A stretch of 64,000 nucleotides of DNA from Streptomyces sp. NBC_01231 (GCA_035999765.1 CP108521.1:4340001-4404000), one strand, 5' to 3'; positions 19,009 to 28,041 are shown, counted from the first letter of the stretch. A program made the numbers and translations. Notes: a model not told the origin generated them from the letters alone.

Positions 19009-19739
19009 CTTCCGCCCTCGTGGTTGCCGTCGTGGTGACCGTTGTGCTGTCCGTCCTGCCGGCGCAGGTAGTCACTGAGCTCGTCGAGCTCGGCGCGCAC
19101 CTGGTCGATACGGGCGGGCGCGGGGCGCTGCGGCGGCGGGGGCGGTACGGGGGTGCGGTGAGCGGGGCCCTGGGAAGCGGGGCTGTGCGGGGCCGGGGTG
19201 TGCGGGGCAGGGCTGTGCGAGACGGCCTCGCTCGGTGCGGGCGGCTGCGGCATCGGTGCCCGGGGCGGCGGGCTGTGCGGGAGGACCGGGTGCTGCGGGG
19301 TCGTCGTCGCGTTGTACGGCGACTGGGCCTGGGTCTGGGCCTGGGGGTAGCCGTACGCCGGTGCCGGGGGCCGCTGCGGGGCGTAGCCGGAGAAGCGGAG
19401 CTGGTGGAAGTGGCGTACGTCGGCCGCGAGGTAGTACGAGATCGACGCCACGAGGGTGCCGAGGAGGAAGGCCAGGCCCGTCCAGCCGCCCGGGGTGTGG
19501 ATCTCTTCGCCCGGCTCGGAACCGATCAGGTACAGGCCGAGGGCCTCCGCCACGATCACTCCGGCGCACAGCCACCAGTCGAGCGCCCTGCGGGTCACGA
19601 TGGCCAGGCGCAGCATCATCGCCCACATCAGGAGACCGCAGCTCAGCACCGAGATCACCACGAAGAGCACGCGCAGGAAGACCAGCAAGCCGGTCGGCGG
19701 GGCCTGCCTCGCCGGCTGCGCGTAGCCGTGGCCTTGCAT
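19005..19739 (-). CDS. Membrane protein co-transcribed with the kinase
   Basis: 244 residues. Four predicted membrane helices in the first 110 residues (GLLVFLRVLFVVISVLSCGL, then about 42-60, 58-76 and 87-107), then a long Pro/Ala/Gln/Ser tail and a final amphipathic helix RIDQVRAELDELSDYLRRQ with a His/Asn/Gly end. AGGAG lies 8 nt before ATG 19739. I do not recognise a named family. Being coupled to the Ser/Thr kinase and having a disordered cytosolic tail with many Ser/Thr, it may be the kinase's membrane dock or substrate. Confidence 0.82.
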   Translation of the reverse strand: MQGHGYAQPARQAPPTGLLVFLRVLFVVISVLSCGLLMWAMMLRLAIVTRRALDWWLCAGVIVAEALGLYLIGSEPGEEIHTPGGWTGLAFLLGTLVASISYYLAADVRHFHQLRFSGYAPQRPPAPAYGYPQAQTQAQSPYNATTTPQHPVLPHSPPPRAPMPQPPAPSEAVSHSPAPHTPAPHSPASQGPAHRTPVPPPPPQRPAPARIDQVRAELDELSDYLRRQDGQHNGHHDGNHEGGR

Positions 19740-19930
19740 GGCTGCTCCTGATCCCTGAAGTGGGGGGTACGGGGTCGACCGGCACTGTCCGGTACGGGAC
19801 AACGCTGGTCGCGTGATTGTCGCTTCGAGCGTATAGGCCGACACCGACAAGCGGTCCTGGGTTGTACCGAACCGTTGTCATGCAGATCACATCGCCCCGG
19901 CCGGGAGGTCAGTGGGGCGGGAACAGCGGG

Positions 19931-20674
19931 TCACAGAGGATGCCGCATCCACACGTTCGGCTCGACGTAGACGGCGTATCCCCGCTCCGGCTCGCACCGC
20001 ACCGGCACCAGCGCACCGGGTACCTCGATGTCGCCCGCCGTGTCGAAGGGCAGTCCGGTCCAGCGGCGCCACTGCTCCAGCGAGCCGGACACGGTCATGG
20101 AGGCCGGTGCCACGGACTCGATGGTGGCGCCGGCCCGGGCGTGGACGCGCAGCCAGGGGTCGTGCGGGAGTCCGTCGGGGCGTACGCGGTGGGCGTACTC
20201 CTCGATCGGTGTGCGCGGTTCCAGGTGCTTGGCGTTGGGACGGACCGGGGCGACGACCTCGCCGAAGCCCAGGGCCCGGGCGCTGTCGCGCATCGCCGAC
20301 AGCATGCGGCCGGACAGGCCGTGGCCCTGGAGCCCGGGAGTGACGGCGATGGAGATCGCGCTGACCGTGTCGGGCCGCACGCCGCGGCGCAGGTCGGCGA
20401 AGGCCCACAGGAGCACCTGGTCCCAGCCTCGGGCGGGCAGTTCGCCGCGGCCCTCGACATCGAGCGTGAACGGCACGCTGTGGGCCTGGGCCACGACCTC
20501 GCCGCGCTCGTCCTCCGCGAACAGCACGTGGTGCGGGAGTTCCGTGGCGATCCGCCCGAAGTGGGAGTCGCCCACGGCGTCCTGGACCATGAACTCCGGC
20601 CAACTGGCGGCCATCCCGACGACCCGCTCGTACATGTCCGGGCGCTCGGCGAGACTCGACACCTTCAGCTCCAT
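19931..20674 (-). CDS. GNAT-family acetyltransferase
   Basis: 247 residues. Acetyl-CoA-binding core around VSAISIAVTPGLQGHGLSGRML (split here as strand VSAISIAV and loop GLQGHGLS) at about 105-125, the GNAT motif A with Q/R-x-x-G-x-G/A. It is larger than a minimal GNAT because of a C-terminal extension with RPDGLPHDPWLRVHARAGA, shared with plant- and actinobacterial-type GNATs that act on small molecules. Start MELKVSS (ATG 20674) chosen because upstream codons lose coding bias. Divergent from murJ, with 116 bp between. Substrate unknown. Confidence 0.85.
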   Translation of the reverse strand: MELKVSSLAERPDMYERVVGMAASWPEFMVQDAVGDSHFGRIATELPHHVLFAEDERGEVVAQAHSVPFTLDVEGRGELPARGWDQVLLWAFADLRRGVRPDTVSAISIAVTPGLQGHGLSGRMLSAMRDSARALGFGEVVAPVRPNAKHLEPRTPIEEYAHRVRPDGLPHDPWLRVHARAGATIESVAPASMTVSGSLEQWRRWTGLPFDTAGDIEVPGALVPVRCEPERGYAVYVEPNVWMRHPL

Positions 20675-20790
20675 GCGGTCACCGTATGCCGGGTGCGGGA
20701 CGGCGGAGATCAGATTTGGCCCCTGTTCCCAACAGCCGTGTTTCTCGAGCCGGTTGGTGTCCGCGGATCGTGGCGACGTAGGTTGGCGGC

Positions 20791-22527
20791 ATGCTGGAGG
20801 GGGCGAGGACCACGGGGACCACGGCGGGGAAGACAACCGGGAACGTCACGACGGAGACCGGACCAGAAGCCGGACCGGAAGCCGGACCAGCCCTCGGCCC
20901 GGAGGCCGGACCGGGGACCGCCTCTGCGTCGGCGGGACTCGCCCGGTCCTCGTTGCTCATGGCGGCGGGCACCGTCGTGTCGCGGGCGACGGGACTGATC
21001 CGTACGGTGCTCCAGGCCGCGGCGCTCGGCACGGGCCTGCTGGCGACCACGTACAACACCGCGAACACCGTGCCGACCAGCCTCTACACGCTGCTCATCG
21101 GCGGAGCGCTGAACGCGGTCCTCGTACCGCAGCTGGTGCGGGCCCGCGCCACGCACCCGGACGGCGGACGGGCCTACGAACAGCGCCTGGTGACGCTCGT
21201 CCTGACCGTACTCGGCGTCGGGACCGCGCTCGCGGTGTGGGGGGCGCCGCAGATCGTCAGCGTGTACGTCCGGGACACACCCGGCACCCACCAGTCGTTC
21301 GAACTGACGGTGGTCTTCGCGCGGTTCCTGCTGCCGCAGATCTTCTTCTACGGCGTGTTCGCCATCCTCGGCCAAGTCCTCAACGCCCGGGAGAAGTTCG
21401 GGGCGATGATGTGGACGCCGGTCCTCAACAACGCCGTACTGATCGGCATGTTCGCCGCCTACCTGGGGCTGATGACCGTGCCGGACGGGGTGGGGGACGT
21501 CACCGCGGTGCAGGTCCGGCTGCTCGGCATCGGGACCACCGCCGGCATCGCCGTGCAGGCCCTGGCGCTGGTTCCGTTCGCCCGGGCCGCCGGGTTCCGG
21601 TTCCGGCCGCGGTTCGACTGGCGTGGTACCGGCCTCGGCTCGGGCATCCACGCGGCCAAGTGGACGCTGTTGTTCGTGCTGGCCAACCAGGTCTCCCTGA
21701 CGGTCGTCACCAATTTCGCCAACAGCGCCGACCGGGAGCTGCCGGAGTCGGGCGTCGGCTACACCGCCTACACCTACGCGCAGACCATCTGGATGCTTCC
21801 CCAGTCCATCGTCACCGTCTCTCTGGTGACCGCGCTGCTGCCGCGGATGAGCCGGGCCGTGGCCGAGGGCCGGATCGGGGACCTGCGGGCGGATCTCTCA
21901 CGGGCCCTGCGCCTCAGCGGGGTCGTCATCGTGCCCGCCGGTTTCCTCTTCGTCGCGCTCGGGCCGCAGCTCGCCGCGCTGCTGTTCGCGCACGGAGCCG
22001 CCGACGCCGCCACCGCCGAGCCGCTCGGACAGATGTTGCAGGCGTTCGGGCTCGGTCTGATTCCGTTCTCCGCGCAGTATCTGTTGCTGCGGGGTTTCTA
22101 TGCCTTCGAGGACACGCGCACTCCGTTCTTCATGGCCTGCTGGATCGCCGCGGTGAACATCGCTCTGGCCACGGTGTGCCAGGTGGTGTTGCCCGTGCGG
22201 TGGGCGGTGACCGGCATGGCCGGCGCCTACACGGTGTCCTATGTGGCCGGACTCGCCCTGACGGCACGGCTGTTGCGCCGGAAGGTCGGTGGCCGTCTCG
22301 ATGACGGGGCCCTGCGTCGCACCTACGCGAAACTCCTGTGCGCCGCCGGTCTCGCCGCCGCGCTGGGCTGGGTCGCCTCGCGCGTCTGTGCCGCCTTCAC
22401 CGATTCGGGCACCTGGTCCACCGCGCTCGCCCTCGTGGCGGGGACGGTCACCATGGCGCTGTGCTACCTCGGTCTCGCCCGTCTGCTGCGGGTCGGTGAA
22501 GTGCGGGGGCTGCCCGGCTTCCGGTGA
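20791..22527 (+). CDS. murJ: MurJ/MviN-family lipid II flippase
   Basis: 578 residues, polytopic with about 14 helices; family flips lipid II to the outer face for peptidoglycan synthesis. Core begins SSLLMAAGTVVSRATGLIR, the usual MurJ helix 1, and carries NTANTVPTSLYTLLIGGALNAVLVP and the REKFGAMMW loop (fragments of the MviN family). The first 50 residues are an unusual Gly/Pro/Glu/Thr head with GPEAGP repeats. TAGGTT sits 6 nt before ATG 20791 with no ribosome site, suggesting a leaderless mRNA. The best known Streptomyces murJ sits near the origin with a kinase and pseudokinase, so this is probably an additional paralogue. Confidence 0.88.
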   Translation: MLEGARTTGTTAGKTTGNVTTETGPEAGPEAGPALGPEAGPGTASASAGLARSSLLMAAGTVVSRATGLIRTVLQAAALGTGLLATTYNTANTVPTSLYTLLIGGALNAVLVPQLVRARATHPDGGRAYEQRLVTLVLTVLGVGTALAVWGAPQIVSVYVRDTPGTHQSFELTVVFARFLLPQIFFYGVFAILGQVLNAREKFGAMMWTPVLNNAVLIGMFAAYLGLMTVPDGVGDVTAVQVRLLGIGTTAGIAVQALALVPFARAAGFRFRPRFDWRGTGLGSGIHAAKWTLLFVLANQVSLTVVTNFANSADRELPESGVGYTAYTYAQTIWMLPQSIVTVSLVTALLPRMSRAVAEGRIGDLRADLSRALRLSGVVIVPAGFLFVALGPQLAALLFAHGAADAATAEPLGQMLQAFGLGLIPFSAQYLLLRGFYAFEDTRTPFFMACWIAAVNIALATVCQVVLPVRWAVTGMAGAYTVSYVAGLALTARLLRRKVGGRLDDGALRRTYAKLLCAAGLAAALGWVASRVCAAFTDSGTWSTALALVAGTVTMALCYLGLARLLRVGEVRGLPGFR

Positions 22528-22564
22528 GTTCGCCGATCGACCGCCGGGGCCCGCAGGCTTGTCC

Positions 22565-23575
22565 CTAGGCCACCGTGAGCACGATCTTGCCTTGGATGTG
22601 CCCGCGAGCGGCGCGCTCGTGCGCCGCTCGGGCATCCGCCAGCTTGAACGTGCTGTCGATCGCGACGCGGACCGTGCCCGAGTCGAGCAGGCGTCCCAGT
22701 GCGGCGAGCTGCGCGCCGTTCGAGCGGACCTGGGCGCTCGAGACCGTGACGCCCAGCTTCGCGGTCTCTTCTTCGTCGAAGTCCCCGGGGAGCACGGGGA
22801 ACTGGGCGCCGCCGCGCTTGAGCGTGCGCAGGAACCTCTTGCCGCCGGGGCCGCCGACGGTGTCGAGAACGAGGTCGACGTCGTGCACGAGTTCCTCGGG
22901 ACGGCTCTTGGTGTAGTCGTTGAACTCGTCGGCGCCCAGCTCACTCAGGAACGTTTCGTGCGCGCCCGATGCCACCGCGATGACACGCGCGCCCTTCCAC
23001 TTCGCCAGCTGCAGCGCGAAGTGCCCCACGCCGCCCGCGGCGCCGTTGACGAGCACCGTCGTGTCGGCGTCGAGTGCCGTCGGACGATGCCGTGCCTTCT
23101 GGAAGGGCGAGGGGTGATCGTGTCCGACCTCGATCAGGAACTGCCACGCCGTCAGCCCGGCCATGGGCGCCGCGGCGGCGTGCACGTGGTCGATGCCGGC
23201 CGGTTTGCGTGCGAGGTCGGACGCGGGCGCGGCCACGTACTCGGCGTACGCGCTGCCGTGGAAGCTGGGAAAACGCAGAAGACCGAAGACTTCGTCACCC
23301 ACGGCGAGGCCGTCCACGTCCCGGGCGACGGCCTCGACGACGCCCGACACGTCCGTCCCCGGAATCACCGGCAGGCTGACGGTCGATTCCGTCTCCCCAG
23401 GCATCCTGGTCAGCCCGCCGCGGAGGTACCAGTCCGGGGGATTGACGCCGACCGCGTGCACGCGGACAAGCACCTCACCCGGCCCCGGCTCGGGAACCGG
23501 CACCTCTTCGTAGCGCAGAACTTCAGGGCCGCCGTGCTCATGGAGACGGACCGCCCTCATCGTGTGTGTCGGCAT
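22565..23575 (-). CDS. Quinone oxidoreductase-like zinc-independent MDR protein
   Basis: 336 residues, medium-chain dehydrogenase/reductase of the NADPH:quinone reductase group. N-terminal GroES-like half (HEHGGPEVLRYEEVPVPEPG, IPGTDVSGVVEAV), then the Rossmann motif VLVNGAAGGVGHFALQLAKW (about 160-178). The zinc ligands of alcohol dehydrogenases are absent. GGAG is 7 nt before ATG 23575. Divergent from a TetR gene across 111 bp full of inverted repeats, the classic layout of a repressor controlling a detoxifying reductase. Confidence 0.9.
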   Translation of the reverse strand: MPTHTMRAVRLHEHGGPEVLRYEEVPVPEPGPGEVLVRVHAVGVNPPDWYLRGGLTRMPGETESTVSLPVIPGTDVSGVVEAVARDVDGLAVGDEVFGLLRFPSFHGSAYAEYVAAPASDLARKPAGIDHVHAAAAPMAGLTAWQFLIEVGHDHPSPFQKARHRPTALDADTTVLVNGAAGGVGHFALQLAKWKGARVIAVASGAHETFLSELGADEFNDYTKSRPEELVHDVDLVLDTVGGPGGKRFLRTLKRGGAQFPVLPGDFDEEETAKLGVTVSSAQVRSNGAQLAALGRLLDSGTVRVAIDSTFKLADARAAHERAARGHIQGKIVLTVA

Positions 23576-23608
23576 CGTTTTCTCCTGCCCGTGCTGCGGG
23601 ATAGGGTT

Positions 23609-23677
23609 ATTCGGATCAGCGCTCCACATAAATGGACCGCTGATCCGAATATATGGACCACTGATCCAGATAGTCAA
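23609..23677 (-). promoter_or_regulatory. Promoter of the oxidoreductase gene with repeated operator
   Basis: Minus strand TTGACT (23677-23672), 18 bp, TATATT (23653-23648). The region holds a 13-bp inverted repeat ATTCGGATCAGCG/CGCTGATCCGAAT (23609-23621, 23638-23650) and a further CTGATCC (23661-23667), arranged so that ATGGACCNCTGATCC recurs with a 21-bp period. It is the likely binding region of the adjacent TetR protein. Confidence 0.7.
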
Positions 23678-23686
23678 GAGGGACGG

Positions 23687-24277
23687 ATGCGGGCCGACGC
23701 CAGGAAGAACCGCGACCACGTGCTCGCAGTAGCGGGCGCCGCCATCACCGAGCAAGGCGTCGACGTGTCACTGCGCGACATCGCACGCAGGGCCGACGTC
23801 GGGCTCGCGACGCTGCTGCGTCACTTTCCGACGCGCGAGGCGCTGCTCGAGGCCCTGCTCCACACGAGCTTCGACGAGCTGACGGCAAGGGCGGGCGAGC
23901 TGGAGACGTCGAGCTCGCCCGACGACGCTCTCGTCTCGTGGCTACGCGACTGTGTCGCGTGGACAACCGAATATCGGGGCGTGACCGTGCTGATGGCAGC
24001 CGCCATCGAGGACACCGACTCCGCACTCCACGCCTCGTGCGTCACCCTGCGCGCGGCCGGTGCACAGCTGCTCGCCCTCGCCCAGACCGCGGGCACAGCG
24101 CGGACCGACATGGATGGCACCGATCTGTTCGCGCTGATAGCGGCGCTCGCATGGATCGGCGACCAACCCTCGCTAGCCCCACGCGCCGATCACCTCTTCG
24201 ATGTCGTCGCGAGCGCGATCCTGACGAATCCGGCGAGCACCGACACCGGGGGAACGCCACCCCCGGCCCGTAGCTGA
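23687..24277 (+). CDS. TetR-family regulator
   Basis: 196 residues. HTH in the first 60 residues (VDVSLRDIARRADVGLATLLRHFPTR, given here in two parts: VDVSLRDIARRADVG and LATLLRHFPTR) followed by a helical ligand domain with a TetR_C-type end (LFALIAALAWIGDQP). GAGGGAC lies before ATG 23687. Divergent from the quinone-oxidoreductase-like gene, whose promoter carries the matching operators. The inducer is likely an electrophile or quinone, which is inference. Confidence 0.9.
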   Translation: MRADARKNRDHVLAVAGAAITEQGVDVSLRDIARRADVGLATLLRHFPTREALLEALLHTSFDELTARAGELETSSSPDDALVSWLRDCVAWTTEYRGVTVLMAAAIEDTDSALHASCVTLRAAGAQLLALAQTAGTARTDMDGTDLFALIAALAWIGDQPSLAPRADHLFDVVASAILTNPASTDTGGTPPPARS

Positions 24278-24310
24278 ATCATCGCCTCCGCGGACCGGCG
24301 GAGACCGCTC

Positions 24311-25090
24311 CTACCCGCCACACTGCTGCAACATCATCTGCTTGTCCGCCGCCGTCACCGGCAGCTCGTACTTCAGCGAGACCTGCGCGAACCGCACACT
24401 GTACGAGCAGCGGATGCTCTTGTTCGGCGGCAGCCACGTCGCCGGACCGGAGTCGCTCTTCGCGCCGTTCGTCGGCCCGTCCACCGGGATCAGGTTGAGC
24501 GGATCGTTGGCTATGTCCTCCCGCTTTTCCTTCGTCCAGCGCGAGGCGCCCATCTGCCAGTCGTACGACAGCGGCATGACGTGATCTATCTGGACCTTCG
24601 TCGCACGGGACTTGGTCCACTCGATCGTCTTCCCGGTGTAGGGGTCCCGCAGCGTCATGGAGGCGACCACACAGTCGGAGCCGGAGCGGAAGCGCAGACT
24701 CCGGCCGTCGCGCTTGAGGAGGTCATTACGGGTGTCGCAGCCGTTCCTCGCGAGCGGGACCCCGTCGGCCGTGTCCATCCAGGCGTAGCCGAACTTGTCC
24801 CGGTCGTAGCCCGTCTTGGGGCCGCGACCCTTTGTCCGCAGGCTCTCGATGACCTTGCGGGCGGCGGCCTCGTCGGTTTCGCTCGTGATGGGTGCGAGGC
24901 CCGGCTTCGTGCCGTCCGGGTTCTTCAGCGGGCTGATGGATCGCCCGTCCGGCGCGGGTGCCGGCGCACCGCTCTCCGGCATGGAGCCGCTCGTGTCGAG
25001 GCCTTCGCATCCGGCGACCAGTGTCACGGCCGCGCACGCAGCCAGTCCGGTCATGACGGCGGAACGCGCCCCGCCCCTCAGACGCATCAT
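24311..25090 (-). CDS. HNH endonuclease-fold lipoprotein (DUF1524-like)
   Basis: 259 residues. Signal peptide with lipobox LVAGC, so anchored outside the membrane. The C-terminal half has the HNH metal-binding set QIDHVMPLSYDWQMGAS, DPLNLIPVDGPTNGAKSD and WLPPNK, the arrangement of secreted GmrSD C-terminal/DUF1524 nucleases common in Streptomyces. Cys residues (C-D-T-R, C-S-Y, Q-C-G-G) may form disulfides. GGGGAGGGG stands upstream of two consecutive ATGs (25090 used). It probably degrades extracellular DNA; the lipid anchor is less common than free secretion. Confidence 0.88.
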   Translation of the reverse strand: MMRLRGGARSAVMTGLAACAAVTLVAGCEGLDTSGSMPESGAPAPAPDGRSISPLKNPDGTKPGLAPITSETDEAAARKVIESLRTKGRGPKTGYDRDKFGYAWMDTADGVPLARNGCDTRNDLLKRDGRSLRFRSGSDCVVASMTLRDPYTGKTIEWTKSRATKVQIDHVMPLSYDWQMGASRWTKEKREDIANDPLNLIPVDGPTNGAKSDSGPATWLPPNKSIRCSYSVRFAQVSLKYELPVTAADKQMMLQQCGG

Positions 25091-25248
25091 GATGCGCCCC
25101 TCCCCTGCCTCCCGGTTCCGCCTCCGCACGGGCGGTTCTCGCTGCTCACGGTAGCGGCCAAGAGGTCCAGACCACACCGGGCCTAAATGGGCATATCTCG
25201 CTTTCCGGGCGTATCGTCGACTGCGAGTCACCTCGGAAGGAGCTCTGG

Positions 25249-25431
25249 ATGGGCATCTTCGACAGATTCAAGCACCAGGCCAAGGGCAGCAAGGCCAAGG
25301 ACATGTCCGACGCCGCGGAACGCAAGGCCAACGAGAAGACCGGCCACAAGCACGAGAGCCAGGTCGACGACGCGCAGCAGCGCATCGAACGCCAGGCAGG
25401 CATGGATCGCGACCGGCCCGAGCAGCCGTAG
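25249..25431 (+). CDS. MT0933-type small antitoxin-like protein
   Basis: 60 residues, very charged, no hydrophobic core: MGIFDRFKHQAKGSKAKD then DAAERKANEKTGHKHESQVD, matching the Rv0909/MT0933 antitoxin family pattern. A strong GGAAGGAG is 7 nt before ATG 25249. No toxin gene adjoins, as is usual for these abundant Streptomyces proteins, so the antitoxin name may be misleading. Probably disordered and free-standing. Confidence 0.8.
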   Translation: MGIFDRFKHQAKGSKAKDMSDAAERKANEKTGHKHESQVDDAQQRIERQAGMDRDRPEQP

Positions 25432-25569
25432 GACCGGAGGCTCACGGGGGGCCGTGCGGCCTGTTCGCGCCGGACACGGCGGCTGACCGGTCCACTGAGA
25501 CCACCTTGGACATGAGGCCGTCCGCGGAGACCCACCTCCCGCGGGCGGCTTCACCGTTCACACCTGCGT

Positions 25570-26481
25570 TCACACCTTCCCGATTCCCAGAGTCGTCTCC
25601 GAGGGCAGCAGCCCTGAGGACAGGACGGCGACCCAGAACTCACCCAGCAGGTCGGCGAGTCGGGCCGCGCTGTCCGAACCGAGGGCCTGCCAGGGGGCGG
25701 CGGCGAGCCGGTCGGTGTCCTGCTCGACGCTGTCGCGCAGTGCGCGGCCCGCGTCCGTGGCCGAGCCGTCCGCGTCGACCAGGCCGCGCGCGTACAGACG
25801 CTCGCGGGCGGCCGCCCATTCCACTGCGCTCCAGCCCCGACTCTCGAAGCGCTCGGTACTGGCGGCACCTATGGCGGCGAAGGACACCAGCGACTCCACC
25901 GGGTCCAGGCCGGCCACCAGCAGGGCGGCTATATGGCCGTCGCCACGGTGTTCCCGCAGGATCGTGGCCGCGTGCCACAGCTGGAGATGCGGGGACTCGG
26001 GCCATTTCAACTCGGCATTGGCCGCGGCCAGCGGGCGACCCGCGGTGTTCGCCGACTCGGCCGCACGTCGGGCCAGGGCGGCGGCCTCGGCCAGTTCGGG
26101 ACTGTCCGCGCGGTCGCCGAACAGGGCGCGGTGGGCCCGGTCGATGCCGCGTGTTCTCGCCGCCAGCATCACCTCCGGGCTCGCGATGCCCCACGCGGGA
26201 GCCATGTACTCGGTGACCATGCGCGGGCTGAAGCTGTAGAAGGCGGACGTCACACGCTCACCGTCCACCGCCCCCAACGGGGCCGCGCGGTACGGGAAGT
26301 AGGTCGGCCAGCGCTCCTGGACCTCGTACCCCAGAGCCGCCGCCTCCTCGAAGACCTCCGGCGCGTAGTACAGCACCGCGTGCAGAGGCTCGAGCAGGTG
26401 CCAGAGCTGACGCACCCGGGACAGTTCCACGCCGCCGCCCAGGGTCGCCGTCCCCGCGACTTCACCGCCGTACTCCGACAT
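25570..26481 (-). CDS. SCO6745-like helical protein
   Basis: 303 residues, entirely helical, Ala/Glu/Arg-rich. Contains RQLWHLLEPLHAVLYYAPE and RAAPLGAVDGERVTSAFYSF, the hallmark of the actinobacterial SCO6745 family, which includes a C-terminal winged-helix-like part (AARERLYARGLVDADGSATD resembles a MarR-type wing). Function unknown. GAGGAGG precedes ATG 26481. Divergent from a TetR gene with two matching operators, so almost surely repressed by it. Confidence 0.82.
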   Translation of the reverse strand: MSEYGGEVAGTATLGGGVELSRVRQLWHLLEPLHAVLYYAPEVFEEAAALGYEVQERWPTYFPYRAAPLGAVDGERVTSAFYSFSPRMVTEYMAPAWGIASPEVMLAARTRGIDRAHRALFGDRADSPELAEAAALARRAAESANTAGRPLAAANAELKWPESPHLQLWHAATILREHRGDGHIAALLVAGLDPVESLVSFAAIGAASTERFESRGWSAVEWAAARERLYARGLVDADGSATDAGRALRDSVEQDTDRLAAAPWQALGSDSAARLADLLGEFWVAVLSSGLLPSETTLGIGKV

Positions 26482-26531
26482 GACGCGCCTCCTCGCTGTG
26501 TTCTCCGCACGCACGCTTCCCGCCCGCACAA

Positions 26532-26581
26532 CTTGACACTGACAAGATTGCCCGAGCCGCCTCCAACTTGTCAATGACTAG
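26532..26581. promoter_or_regulatory. Paired TetR operators between divergent genes
   Basis: Two 15-bp boxes, CTTGACACTGACAAG (26532-26546) and CTTGTCAATGACTAG (26567-26581), both variants of CTTGNCANTGNCNAG and each near-palindromic, 35 bp apart. The second box contains TTGACA of the leftward promoter (-10-like CAATCT 18 bp on) and TTGTCA of the rightward one (TACGCT 16 bp on, 7 bp before ATG 26603). Confidence 0.7.
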
Positions 26582-26602
26582 ATCGGGCGTACGCTGCTTG
26601 CC

Positions 26603-27187
26603 ATGGCCCCCACGGAAACGAAGCCCGGCAGTCGCCCGTACCACCACGGCGACCTGCGCCGCGCCATCCTCGCCGCCGCGCTCGACGTCATCGCCGCCGA
26701 CGGCCCCACCGCGCTCAGCCTGCGCGATCTCGCCCGGCGCGCCGGTGTCTCGCACGCTGCGCCCGCCCATCACTTCAAGGACCGCACCGGACTGCTCACG
26801 GCGATCGCGGCCGAGGGCTTCGGGCTGCTCGCGGCCACGCTGGCGGACGCGGCGGACCTGAAGGACGCGGGCGTGCGCTACGTACGCTTCGCCCGCGAGC
26901 ACCCGGCGCACTTCCCGGTGATGTTCGCGCCCGAGCTGCTGCGCGCCGAGGACCTCGAACTCACCGCGGCCCGCGCCCTGGCCGCCGACGCCCTGCGTCA
27001 GGCGGTCTCCGCCGTACGGCCCGAGGACTTCGGCGTCGACACCCGCCTCGCCGGGGTCGCCGCCTGGTCCCTTGCCCACGGATTCGCCACGCTGCTCCTC
27101 AGCCACAACCTGGACGGCCCGGTGGGCGACAAAGATCCCGAGGAGGTCTTCCGGACCCTGGCGGCCACGCTGTTCCGCGCCCTCTGA
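26603..27187 (+). CDS. TetR-family regulator
   Basis: 194 residues. HTH LSLRDLARRAGVSHAAPAHHF at about 40-60 (quoted in parts: LSLRDLARRAGVSH, APAHHF), preceded by YHHGDLRRAILAAAL, the usual TetR helix 1. C-terminal WHG-type domain (FAREHPAHFPVMF, GFATLLLSHNLDGP) found in many AcrR-like regulators. No ribosome site and TACGCT 7 nt upstream of ATG suggest a leaderless mRNA. Represses itself and the divergent SCO6745-like gene by the paired boxes, an inference from layout. Confidence 0.9.
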   Translation: MAPTETKPGSRPYHHGDLRRAILAAALDVIAADGPTALSLRDLARRAGVSHAAPAHHFKDRTGLLTAIAAEGFGLLAATLADAADLKDAGVRYVRFAREHPAHFPVMFAPELLRAEDLELTAARALAADALRQAVSAVRPEDFGVDTRLAGVAAWSLAHGFATLLLSHNLDGPVGDKDPEEVFRTLAATLFRAL

Positions 27188-27245
27188 CGCCCCTGGGCGG
27201 CTGCACTTGACCTTGACACCGGCGGCAGGGTTCGACCATCACCCC

Positions 27246-28031
27246 ATGGACACCAACGCGCCGCCGAGCAAAACCCTCGGCACCACCGACCCGCCTCGCA
27301 TCGTCCTCGTCACCGGCGCCGGCACCGGAATCGGCCGGGCCACCGCCCGCGCCTTCGCCGCGCAGGGCGCGCACGTCGTCGCCGTGGGCCGGCGCGAGGC
27401 GCCGCTCGCGGAGACCGCCGCGTACGACGAAGCCCGCATCACTCCGCTCGCCGTGGACATCACGGCCGAGGACGGGCCCGAGACGATCGTCCGTGCGGCA
27501 AGGGAGCGGTACGGCCGTCTCGACGTCCTGGTCAACAACGCCGCGATCGTCAACGCCCAGTCCCTGCGCACCTACACGCTCGGGTCGGCGCACGCCCAGC
27601 TCGCGACGAACCTGCTCGCCCCCGTGCTGCTCACCCAGGCCGCGCTCCCGGCACTGGAGGAGAGCCGCGGTGTCGTCATGAACGTGACGACGGCCGTCGG
27701 ACAGCGCGGCTGGCCCGGCAACTCCCTTTACGCGGCAGGGAAGGCGGCCCTGGAAGTACTCACCCGCAGCTGGGCGGTGGAGCTGGCGCCGCACGGCATC
27801 CGCGTCGCCGCCGTGGCCCCCGGCGCCATCGAGACCCCGATCGCGGACCACTCGGGTTACACCCCCGAGCAGCGTGCCGCGATCCGTAAGTGGCAGCTCG
27901 ACCACACCCCGCTCGGCCGGGTGGGCCGTCCCGAGGACGTCGCCTGGGCGATCATCCAACTCGCCTCGCCCCAGGCCTCGTTCATCACCGGAGTGGTCCT
28001 CCCGGTGGACGGCGGAGCTGTCGTCACATGA
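27246..28031 (+). CDS. Short-chain dehydrogenase/reductase
   Basis: 261 residues, classical SDR. NAD(P)-binding GAGTGIGRA (about 25-33), NNAA (VLVNNAAI, about 96-103), active site YAAGK, and the C-terminal VVLPVDGGA. The conserved catalytic Ser before Tyr is replaced by Thr (NVTTAVG), which can support catalysis but is unusual. Upstream TTGACCTTGACA and an imperfect dyad CCTTGAC...GGCAGGG (27213-27232 region) resemble a MerR-controlled promoter, and a MerR gene follows 10 bp later, so the pair is likely one autoregulated unit. Substrate unknown. Confidence 0.88.
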   Translation: MDTNAPPSKTLGTTDPPRIVLVTGAGTGIGRATARAFAAQGAHVVAVGRREAPLAETAAYDEARITPLAVDITAEDGPETIVRAARERYGRLDVLVNNAAIVNAQSLRTYTLGSAHAQLATNLLAPVLLTQAALPALEESRGVVMNVTTAVGQRGWPGNSLYAAGKAALEVLTRSWAVELAPHGIRVAAVAPGAIETPIADHSGYTPEQRAAIRKWQLDHTPLGRVGRPEDVAWAIIQLASPQASFITGVVLPVDGGAVVT

Positions 28032-28041
28032 GACTGGCCTC

